Assembly (NCBI GenBank): GCA_021827255.1
Contig: JAKAWO010000224.1
Span: forward strand, 1-5,161
DNA from: Acidobacteriota bacterium
Lineage (GTDB): Bacteria > Acidobacteriota > Terriglobia > UBA7540
Length of the DNA stretch: 5,161 bases
Direction of reading: 5' to 3'
Below, in pieces: positions 1-4,787 of this stretch. Both the position numbers and the translations under genes were made by a program. Every line of letters begins with the position of its first letter. Within the stretch, counting starts at the first letter, position 1. The notes below the pieces were generated by a model. The model worked only from the letters and a program-made list of their open reading frames with translations. It had not been told where the DNA came from and did not search any database.

Positions 1-685
1 CGCGGACAATCTGGCGCACGAAAGCTTGCGGCTTGAGCGAAGGATGCGGGGCAATGCGGCGCTCTTCCGGGCGCGTGGGCGCGGAGCGGATGACGTCCTC
101 GAACGGCTGGCCCGCCGAAATGCGCCGCAGCCCGCCGCTTTTCCACTTCCTCAAATTGTCTTGCACGCGGCCTTCGCAGGGTTTGCGGAAAAGGCCCCAC
201 GGCTCCCAGCCCGAGCGCGGCATGACCGTAACCTCGGCAAATTCTCCATGCGCGTTTTTGGGCCGGTCGCCGCCCCGCAGCGTTTTGACCAGGCGGATAA
301 TTTCGCCGCGCTTCTCAAAACCCTCGTCCATCAAGGGCAGATAGACCAGATGCGAAAGCAGCGGGTTGGTAGCGATAAAGACGTGCCCTCCGGGAACCAA
401 TACGCGCATCGCGCAGCGGGCGAATGCGGAAAAGAAACCACGCAATTTCGCGCGGTCGGAGTCCGTCAGCACTGTGAAGCGCGGCAACGGGCTGCGCTTG
501 CAGCCGTCGTAGGAAGGAGGGATGCGCCACACACCGCCGTGTCCGTTGCGGAGTTTGGCCTTTTCCTCGGGTGTGTACTCTTTCAGCCCATAGGGAGGAT
601 CCGTGACGATGGCGTGAATGGAATTTTCTCCCCTGCTCTCCATCCACTCAAAGCAGTTGCCTAAATGCAGGCTGTAACGCGGCAT
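1..685 (-). CDS. Beta-class site-specific DNA methyltransferase (N6-adenine or N4-cytosine), 3' end off the window
   Basis: This gene should transfer a methyl group from S-adenosylmethionine to an amino group of adenine or cytosine in a specific DNA site. The protein starts MPRYSLHLGNCFEWM, the usual opening before motif IV, and has the catalytic motif D29-P-P-Y32 in the context IVTDPPYG. A Rossmann-like strand follows at 94-106 (RVLVPGGHVFIAT), then a variable region at about 130-200 that probably holds the target recognition part. Motif X, HPSLKP, is at 214-219. The order IV, recognition region, X is that of the beta group, so the SAM-binding motif I (FxGxGT) should lie just beyond the left edge. 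228 codons are visible. The start is ATG at 685, with GAGGA (692-696) 6 nt upstream. The gene begins 30 nt after the DUF488 stub, probably in the same transcript. DPPY favours adenine-N6 but does not settle the base. No restriction enzyme gene is visible. Confidence 0.9.
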   Translation of the reverse strand, partial: MPRYSLHLGNCFEWMESRGENSIHAIVTDPPYGLKEYTPEEKAKLRNGHGGVWRIPPSYDGCKRSPLPRFTVLTDSDRAKLRGFFSAFARCAMRVLVPGGHVFIATNPLLSHLVYLPLMDEGFEKRGEIIRLVKTLRGGDRPKNAHGEFAEVTVMPRSGWEPWGLFRKPCEGRVQDNLRKWKSGGLRRISAGQPFEDVIRSAPTRPEERRIAPHPSLKPQAFVRQIVR

Positions 686-715
686 TTGGGATCCTCGCTT
701 GCGTTATTGGCGATA

Positions 716-799
716 TTACCACAGATTGCGGCGGAGAAGCCCGAAGAACTCCTCGGCGGTTTTCTGGGTGAAGCCGATGGTATAGAGAGTGGAACGCAT
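716..799 (-). pseudogene. 27-codon N-terminal stub of a second DUF488 protein
   Basis: An ATG at 799, only 7 nt after the stop of the complete DUF488 gene, opens a 27-codon frame that ends with TAA at 716-718. Its residues include LYTIGFTQKTAEEFFGLLRR, which matches the opening strand and helix of the DUF488 branch that starts (L/I)YTIGFT-K-S-AEEFF-LLK. Where the family continues with an IDVRL-type second strand, this frame has N-L-W-stop. The other frames across the next 30 nt do not restore the family sequence, so an internal and C-terminal deletion is likelier than a frameshift. It is not a copy of the neighbouring DUF488 gene, which begins LLTLGHSS and belongs to another branch. It could still be translated and serve as a coupling reading frame before the methyltransferase. 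The resemblance is judged by eye. Confidence 0.65.
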
Positions 800-806
800 G
801 GGCGGG

Positions 807-1463
807 CTAAAAGCGCTCGACGAGGTGGGGGTCGAGGCGGAAGGCGCATTGGCGGGCCTGGAGGTCCAAAGCGCGGTCGAGGGCCTGGGCGCGGGCGGTG
901 GGGAAGAGGGTGTTGGCGGCGAGCTCGGCGAACCCGGTGGAGCGAAGCAGGCGGTCTTCGGCGGCCGCCTGGGTTTCGACGCTTCCGTCCCTGCGCCGGT
1001 GCAATAGATCAAGACCGCGCGCCGCGAGCTCGGGGGCAATCATCAGGAAGCGGTGACACTCGAGGGGGTCGTCCTCGGCACACATGAGCGCCACGCGACG
1101 GCTGAGCGCCTCCCGCTCCAGGCGCTCGATGCCGGCGCCAAAGGCATACGACCGGCGGCAAGCGCGATAATCCACCACGCCGTCGGGGCCGTAGGCGGCA
1201 GGGTCGTCAGGACGGCCGCCCAATTCTTCACCGAGGAAAAGATAGGCGATGCCGTGACGCTCGAGAAACTTCTCGAGGACGGCGCGGTTGAATTGGGGAA
1301 ACCGTCCGCTCACCGGCTGGCTGCGGACGTCCACCAGAAGCTCAATGCCGTGACGGCGAAGGAGCTGGACGAATTCGTTGGCTTCCATCGAGGAATGGCC
1401 GAGAGTGAGCAAAGCGCCCGGGCCTTGGCGGAAGCTCACATCGTTGGGAGTGGAGGATGACAT
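807..1463 (-). CDS. DUF488 family protein, complete
   Basis: This is a 218-residue member of the DUF488 family, whose biochemical role I cannot state. The family signatures appear in order: TLGHSS (20-25), DVRSQP (45-50), RFPQFN (54-59), LGEELGGRP (77-85) and CAEDDPLECHR (128-138). The last carries the conserved Cys and Cys-His pairs, so the conserved core is complete. Residues 165-218 are a C-terminal extension (LLRSTGF, then ALDRALDLQARQ) of the kind seen in longer members. The start is ATG at 1463. It leaves about 18 residues before the first strand, and the upstream GACGAG is only a weak ribosome site. A TAGAAT hexamer on the same strand (1470-1475) lies so close that the mRNA could be nearly leaderless; this is speculative. 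Stop is TAG at 807-809. The gene heads a leftward cluster with the DUF488 stub and the DNA methyltransferase. A role in DNA modification would be inference from position only. Confidence 0.88.
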   Translation of the reverse strand: MSSSTPNDVSFRQGPGALLTLGHSSMEANEFVQLLRRHGIELLVDVRSQPVSGRFPQFNRAVLEKFLERHGIAYLFLGEELGGRPDDPAAYGPDGVVDYRACRRSYAFGAGIERLEREALSRRVALMCAEDDPLECHRFLMIAPELAARGLDLLHRRRDGSVETQAAAEDRLLRSTGFAELAANTLFPTARAQALDRALDLQARQCAFRLDPHLVERF

Positions 1464-1627
1464 CTCGTCATTCTACGCCGAAACAGTGTCGCATCCCGTA
1501 AAATTGAGGGGCAACCGCGCGCGGACGTCCCTTTGGGGCCTCACGGAGCGGAACAGACAACGCTCTGCGCCATCCAACAGCTTCAAGCTATACGCCGCAC
1601 CGCCGAACAAGCGAACAAGCCGCAGAG

Positions 1628-1656
1628 TTAAAAAACAACGCGCTACCTGCTATATT
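1628..1656 (+). promoter_or_regulatory. Candidate sigma-70 promoter for the yncE-like gene
   Basis: TTAAAA (1628-1633) and TATATT (1651-1656) are separated by 17 nt. They match the -35 and -10 consensus at 4 of 6 and 5 of 6 positions. Transcription would begin near 1663 and give a leader of nearly 200 nt carrying the 12-bp hairpin and repeat copy A. It lies in the only AT-rich patch of the gap, which supports it, but an AT-rich patch also yields such matches by chance. Confidence 0.4.
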
Positions 1657-1669
1657 GCCGGGGAAAAGG

Positions 1670-1698
1670 CACGGTCAATCCAAGAGGGATTGACCGTG
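1670..1698. promoter_or_regulatory. Perfect 12-bp inverted repeat with a 5-nt loop
   Basis: CACGGTCAATCC (1670-1681) is the exact reverse complement of GGATTGACCGTG (1687-1698), with AAGAG between them. As RNA it would form a strong hairpin at the very start of the proposed yncE leader. Read leftward, the stem is followed by CCTTTTCCCC, so it could act as a weak intrinsic terminator blocking transcription into the DUF488 side. No gene on that strand obviously needs one. As DNA it could be an operator for a dimeric regulator. The perfection of the stem makes chance unlikely; its role is open. Confidence 0.6.
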
Positions 1699-1704
1699 GC
1701 ACCT

Positions 1705-1793
1705 GCTTCGACACGGCGGTAGAATACGCCATGCGGGGCCGACGGCCACCGAAAGGACGCGGAGCGCAAAGGCGGCGGTTGGCGCAACCTGCT
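1705..1793 (+). repeat. Dispersed ~90-bp repeat, copy A
   Basis: This segment aligns to 3765-3854 in the same orientation, with about 79 of 91 aligned columns identical by hand count and only short gaps. Shared stretches include ACGGCGGTAGAATAC near the left end and an identical 20-nt core at 1741-1760. Copy A has mismatches in the stem that is perfect in copy B, so it looks like the more decayed copy. It lies between the 12-bp inverted repeat and the yncE-like gene. It encodes no recognisable protein and resembles small GC-rich intergenic repeats rather than an insertion sequence. Confidence 0.8.
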
Positions 1794-1857
1794 GCCGGAG
1801 AGCGACCGTGCCGCGCCGTGACGCAAAGTGGAAGGAGCGAAAGCCGAGGGTCGAAGC

Positions 1858-2859
1858 ATGAAGGAAAGAAAAGGTCTGCTGTTGAGCATTCTCGCTGTAG
1901 CGTTTTTTGTCGCCTGGGGCCGGGCCGCGCCGGCGTCGCCTCCGTTGCCGCTGCGGGTCGTTAAAGATTATCCACTGCCGGGACGGACGACGCGCTTCGA
2001 CTACGAAAGCTACGATCCGAAAAGCGGCCTGCTTTTTATCGCGCATCTGGGCGACAGCGAGGTTCTGGTCTTCAATACCAAGCTACAGAAACTTGTGGGG
2101 GAGATTCCCGGCGTCTCAGCGGTGCACGGCGTGTTGGCGGTCCCTTCCTTGGGCCGCGCGTATGCTTCGGCCACAGGCCGGGACGAGGTATTCGCCATTG
2201 ACGAGCGCAACTTCCACATCCTGGCGAAGATTCCCGGCGGTCACTACCCGGACGGATTGGCCTTTGATCCGATGACCCATCAACTGTTCGTCTCCGACGA
2301 GCTGGGCCGCACGGATACGGTGATTGATACGGCTACGGAAAGGCGAGTGGCAACCCTTCGCCTGGGCAGCGAGGCCGGAAATACGCAGTTTGACCCCGTG
2401 TCCGGCCGCATGTACGTGGACGCGCAGAGCCTCAATCGGCTGATCGCCATAAATCCCAAAGCCAAAAGGATCGCCGCAAGTTATCCTCTGCCGGGTTGCG
2501 AGCACGACCACGGGCTTTATATTGACGCGCCACGCCGGATGGCCTACGTCGCCTGCGACGGCAACGCCAAGCTGCTCACTTTCGATCTGCGCCGGATGCA
2601 GGTGACGGGGATTCATTCCGTCGGGCGAAACCCGGACGTCCTGGCGTTCGATGCGAAGCTCGGCCGACTCTACGTGGCGAGCGAAAGTGGCGTGGTGGCG
2701 GCATTCGGAGAGAAAGGACGTGGGATCGTCAAGTTGGGAGAGAGTTACCTCGCCCGCGAGGCTCACTCGGTGGCGGTGGACGCGCAACACCGGGTCTATT
2801 TTCCCTTGCAGGATTTGAACGGCCATCCGGTCTTGCGCATTATGATCCCCGCTGACTGA
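1858..2859 (+). CDS. Secreted YncE-like (YVTN-type) beta-propeller protein
   Basis: This is a 333-residue exported protein predicted to fold as a seven-bladed beta-propeller. Residues 1-26 are a signal peptide: charged KERK, a hydrophobic core (LLLSILAVAFFVAW), and an A-P-A cleavage site before S27. About seven repeats of some 40 residues follow, each with a D-P/D-A turn, a strand like LF(I/V)A or (L/M)YV, and a closing strand such as VFNT, VFAID or TFDLR. They start near 45, 86, 129, 171, 214, 258 and 301. Cys214 and Cys233 are the only cysteines in the mature part and could form a disulfide. CEHDHG at 214-219 is a possible metal or ligand site (inference). The ATG at 1858 is chosen because GAGGG lies 7 nt upstream and the signal peptide starts cleanly there; an in-frame GTG at 1828 would add 10 charged residues and has no good ribosome site. 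The ligand or partner is unknown. aqpZ follows with its own promoter. Confidence 0.85.
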   Translation: MKERKGLLLSILAVAFFVAWGRAAPASPPLPLRVVKDYPLPGRTTRFDYESYDPKSGLLFIAHLGDSEVLVFNTKLQKLVGEIPGVSAVHGVLAVPSLGRAYASATGRDEVFAIDERNFHILAKIPGGHYPDGLAFDPMTHQLFVSDELGRTDTVIDTATERRVATLRLGSEAGNTQFDPVSGRMYVDAQSLNRLIAINPKAKRIAASYPLPGCEHDHGLYIDAPRRMAYVACDGNAKLLTFDLRRMQVTGIHSVGRNPDVLAFDAKLGRLYVASESGVVAAFGEKGRGIVKLGESYLAREAHSVAVDAQHRVYFPLQDLNGHPVLRIMIPAD

Positions 2860-2870
2860 CTGGGCGCGCG

Positions 2871-2899
2871 TTGACCGGCGAGTGACACGCGAGTATAGT
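2871..2899 (+). promoter_or_regulatory. Sigma-70 promoter for aqpZ
   Basis: TTGACC (2871-2876) and TATAGT (2894-2899) are 17 nt apart and each matches the consensus at 5 of 6 positions. The -35 box begins 11 nt after the yncE-like stop codon. Transcription would start near 2906 and give a leader of about 45 nt containing the GAGGAG ribosome site (2938-2943). This is the best promoter in the window and implies that the aquaporin can be expressed without its upstream neighbour. Confidence 0.7.
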
Positions 2900-2951
2900 T
2901 TGCGTGCAATCTGTTCCAAAGGCTCGTCATCTGAGAAGAGGAGAAACTTCC

Positions 2952-3701
2952 ATGCCACTTACGAAACGGTTAGGTGCAGAATGCCTGGGTACGTTCTGTT
3001 TGGTTCTTGGAGGTTGCGGCGCCGCTGTCCTGGCGGCAGCATTTCCAAAGCTTGGGATAGGCTTTGTGGGAGTTGCGCTTGCGTTCGGTTTGGCGCAGCT
3101 CACGATGTGCTACACGATCGGACACATTTCGGGCTCCCATATCAACCCTGCGGTCACGATCGGCTTAGCCACGGGCGGGCGTTTTCCGCGGCGTGAGGTC
3201 ATACCCTACATCGTCGCGCAGGTCGTGGGGGCCATCATTGCAAGCGCTGTGCTCTACGAGATTGCTTCTGGAGTTCCCTCCTTTACCCTCGCCGGCGGAT
3301 TTGCCTCCAACGGTTACGGGGCGCATTCGCCGGGTGGCTATGCGCTTCATGCGTGTCTGGTCTGCGAAATCGTGATGACGTTTCTGTTCGTGGTCATCAT
3401 CCTGGGGGCCACGGACAAGCTGGCGGCATCCGGGTTTGCGGGCCTTGCCATTGGCTTGGGGCTGACGCTAGTTCATCTTGTCAGCATTCCGGTGACGAAC
3501 ACCTCGGTGAATCCTGCGCGTAGCACAGGACCGGCGCTCTTTGTGGGCGGGTGGGCTATCCATCAGCTTTGGCTCTTCTGGGTGGCGCCGATCGTCGGCG
3601 GAATTATTGCCGGGATTGTTTATCCCCGCATCACCGAAGCCCGTGCAGCTATGCCTGCCGGCGCTCCCGGACTCAAATCAACGAGCCAGAGTAATACTTG
3701 A
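2952..3701 (+). CDS. aqpZ: Aquaporin Z, water channel of the inner membrane
   Basis: This is a six-helix major intrinsic protein of 249 residues that should pass water across the cytoplasmic membrane. Both half-helix motifs are present: SGSHINPAVT with N65-P-A67, and NTSVNPARSTGPAL with N187-P-A189. The selectivity filter matches E. coli AqpZ: F45 (from VALAFGL), H175 (LVHLVSIPVTNTSVNPAR), T184 and R190. This points to a water channel rather than a glycerol facilitator, which would lack that histidine. Hydrophobic segments fall at about 7-30, 36-56, 85-105, 132-152, 160-180 and 202-224. The tail after 228 is hydrophilic and a little longer than in E. coli AqpZ (231 residues). The start is ATG at 2952, with GAGGAG 8 nt upstream; an earlier in-frame start at 2904 would add 16 residues, MQSVPKARHLRRGETS, outside the family and right at the expected transcription start. 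Its own promoter lies at 2871-2899. Confidence 0.96.
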   Translation: MPLTKRLGAECLGTFCLVLGGCGAAVLAAAFPKLGIGFVGVALAFGLAQLTMCYTIGHISGSHINPAVTIGLATGGRFPRREVIPYIVAQVVGAIIASAVLYEIASGVPSFTLAGGFASNGYGAHSPGGYALHACLVCEIVMTFLFVVIILGATDKLAASGFAGLAIGLGLTLVHLVSIPVTNTSVNPARSTGPALFVGGWAIHQLWLFWVAPIVGGIIAGIVYPRITEARAAMPAGAPGLKSTSQSNT

Positions 3702-3723
3702 GAACGTAGCATTACCGTTCTTG
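3691..3723 (+). terminator. Weak stem-loop at the end of aqpZ
   Basis: AGAACG (3701-3706) pairs with CGTTCT (3716-3721), with two possible G-T pairs outside. Alternatively GTAAT (3691-3695) pairs with ATTAC (3711-3715). Either stem is short and no T run follows, so this is at best a weak terminator overlapping the aqpZ stop codon. Confidence 0.25.
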
Positions 3724-3764
3724 TCACAGCCAGCATGGATCTGGGCGCAAGGCACAGGGGCGCA

Positions 3765-3854
3765 GCTTCAACACGGCGGTAGAATACCCAGCCGCGGAGC
3801 CGACGGCCACCGAAAGGACGCGGACCGCAAACGCGGCGGTCCGCGCTACGTGCT
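3765..3854 (+). repeat. Dispersed ~90-bp repeat, copy B
   Basis: This is the second copy of the unit at 1705-1793, in the same orientation. The identical 20-nt core is at 3800-3819. It contains a perfect 10-bp hairpin (3819-3845) that copy A has partly lost, so copy B is probably closer to the ancestral form. It lies 63 nt after aqpZ. Its right edge coincides with the point where the minus-strand remnant stops looking like protein. Confidence 0.8.
3819..3845. repeat. Perfect 10-bp hairpin inside repeat copy B
   Basis: CGCGGACCGC (3819-3828) and GCGGTCCGCG (3836-3845) are exact reverse complements with a 7-nt loop AAACGCG. In copy A the corresponding segments (1759-1768 and 1776-1785) keep 7 of the 10 pairs. 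The stem resembles REP-type palindromes and could stabilise or end transcripts from aqpZ, although no T run follows. Confidence 0.65.
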
Positions 3855-4044
3855 CATCAATCGCAATCCGCCCGCGCCGCCGCCTGGATTCGCGCGCGCG
3901 CGGTTCCATCGTCCGCTCGATCAGGGCGCAAAATTCGTTGGCGGCGAGTTTGCGCTGCCCGGAGTTTTCCCACTTCTCGAAGGCGCGAGCGAGCTCCCGC
4001 TCAAACGCCGTGAGCTGCCGGCTATGGTAAACTGCCTACGGTTG

Positions 4045-4125
4045 CGAGACCCAAGGCAGCGTGGCGGCCCCAAAGGCCCGGCTAGGGGAAAGGGCGAAAG
4101 GCTGCCGACGCGGGGCGGGGTCTCG
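4045..4125 (+). promoter_or_regulatory. Possible structured leader before the TetR gene
   Basis: CGAGACCC (4045-4052) is complementary to GGGTCTCG (4118-4125), and inside it GGCAGC (4055-4060) is complementary to GCTGCC (4101-4106). The two helices would be nested, with a GC-rich centre. A TGGTAAACT sequence at 4025-4033 resembles an extended -10 element that could start such a transcript, but it lacks a good -35. No riboswitch class was recognised. The region is very GC-rich, so complementary segments are expected by chance more often than usual. Confidence 0.3.
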
Positions 4126-4136
4126 GCCAGCCTGCG

Positions 4137-4787
4137 ATGACTCACACGGCGGATTCCAAAGCCAGGCGGCGGGAAATTTGCCGGATTGCGGCGCGCGTCT
4201 TTTACGAAAAGGGTTACGACGGCGCGTCTATGCAGGAGATTGCGAAGGCCGTCGGCCTGACCAAGGCGGGCCTTTACCATCACGTGGGCAGCAAAGACAA
4301 TCTGCTGTTTGAAATCATGAACTACGGCATGGACATTCTGGACGAGACGGTGCTCGACCGCGTGCGGAACATCGAGGAACCGCGCGAGCGGCTGCGGCAA
4401 ACGATTATCGGGCACATTGACTTGATCGTGCGCGCCCGCGACCAGGAAATCACCGTGATCCTGCACGAAAACCGATCGCTGAAGGGCGCGTGGCGCGAAA
4501 AGATCAACCGCCGGAAGCGCGCCTACCTCGAGTATTTGAAGGAGCTGATCGCCCAAGCGCAAGAGCGGTCGGGGCGTCCGGCGCTGGTTCCTCCGACGCT
4601 CGGGGCGTTTTATCTGCTCGGGCTGATCAACTGGCTGTACCAGTGGTATCGGCCCGAAGGAGCGATCCGGCAGGAGCAGCTCGAGCAGGCGACGGCGGAT
4701 TTTTTCTTTCGCGGCCTGTTGGGCGACGGGATGGAAGAGCGCGACAAGGCGCAGAGCTCAACCGGCGAACGGAAAGCGTCGCCATGA
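4137..4787 (+). CDS. TetR-family transcriptional regulator
   Basis: This is a 216-residue DNA-binding repressor of the TetR type. The N-terminal domain fits the family: helix 1 at 8-25 (RREICRIAARVFYEKGYDGAS), then the helix-turn-helix at about 32-52 (MQEIAKAVGLTKAGLYHHVGSKDNLL), including the usual G-LYHH-SK-LL pattern. The helical C-terminal domain (60-195) includes LGLINWLYQWYRPEG (161-175) and a final ATADFFFRGLLG. This arrangement recalls regulators of acyl-CoA or steroid catabolism such as FadR and KstR2. The ligand is not readable from the sequence, and that comparison is from memory. The start ATG at 4137 fits the normal TetR N-terminus, but no clear ribosome site precedes it. The last 16 residues are polar and probably disordered. 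The stop overlaps the pheA start (ATGA at 4784-4787). TetR proteins often control their own promoter, but I found no convincing palindromic operator upstream. Confidence 0.9.
   Translation: MTHTADSKARRREICRIAARVFYEKGYDGASMQEIAKAVGLTKAGLYHHVGSKDNLLFEIMNYGMDILDETVLDRVRNIEEPRERLRQTIIGHIDLIVRARDQEITVILHENRSLKGAWREKINRRKRAYLEYLKELIAQAQERSGRPALVPPTLGAFYLLGLINWLYQWYRPEGAIRQEQLEQATADFFFRGLLGDGMEERDKAQSSTGERKASP

Larger units (their letters stand above)
1464..1857. other. Divergent intergenic region between the DUF488 and yncE-like genes
   Basis: I see no convincing gene in these 394 nt. Open frames here lack family motifs or a usable ribosome site. The region should hold promoters for both flanking genes. 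It contains a candidate rightward promoter (1628-1656), a perfect inverted repeat (1670-1698), copy A of a dispersed repeat (1705-1793), a small tandem duplication of CGAACAAG (1604-1611 and 1612-1619), and the ribosome site of the yncE-like gene (GAGGG, 1846-1850). Confidence 0.7.
3724..4035 (-). pseudogene. Start-less open frame, probable remnant of an unknown gene cut by repeat copy B
   Basis: Reading leftward from a TAG at 4036-4038, an open frame runs to TGA at 3724-3726. The first ~60 codons (to about 3855) look like real protein: pieces such as LTAFERELARAFEKWENSGQ and ANEFCALIERTMEPR have a helix-like pattern and third positions rich in G and C. A basic stretch (RESRRRRGR) follows. 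The rest, from about 3854 leftward, is repeat copy B read through and looks like filler. No ATG, GTG or TTG precedes the protein-like part; the first ATG is at 3909, well inside. I do not recognise the family. The simplest reading is a gene that lost its start and had its end replaced by the repeat. A small intact gene with an unusual start or a sequencing error near 4030 is possible. Confidence 0.4.

Noticed and set aside
26..664. Long plus-strand open frame at the left end
   Set aside because: It is antisense to the methyltransferase, which has motif IV, motif X and a good ribosome site; the plus-strand translation has no family motifs.
1697..1711. TGGCAC sequence resembling a sigma-54 -24 element
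   Set aside because: The matching TTGC at the -12 position is absent (TCGA instead), and no enhancer-binding regulator is nearby.
1828..1857. Earlier GTG start for the yncE-like gene
   Set aside because: It has no ribosome site and would place ten charged residues before the signal peptide; ATG at 1858 has GAGGG at proper spacing.
2116..2958. 280-codon minus-strand open frame
   Set aside because: It is antisense to the propeller and aqpZ start; the plus strand carries a signal peptide and propeller repeats, so this is a mirror of GC-rich coding sequence.
3892..3902. CG dinucleotide run
   Set aside because: It is a short low-complexity stretch within the remnant's arginine-rich part and shows no repeat array structure.
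4091..4127. GAAAGG and GACGC segments recalling a cyclic di-GMP-I riboswitch
   Set aside because: The conserved GACGCAAAGC core reads GACGCGGGGC here and the GGCAAACC segment is missing, so the resemblance is superficial.
3541..4140. 199-codon plus-strand open frame across the aqpZ end and the second gap
   Set aside because: It begins inside aqpZ in another frame, reads through the repeat, and has no motif or ribosome site.
3921..4562. 213-codon minus-strand open frame
   Set aside because: It is antisense to the TetR gene, whose helix-turn-helix is clear; the minus-strand translation is not family-like.
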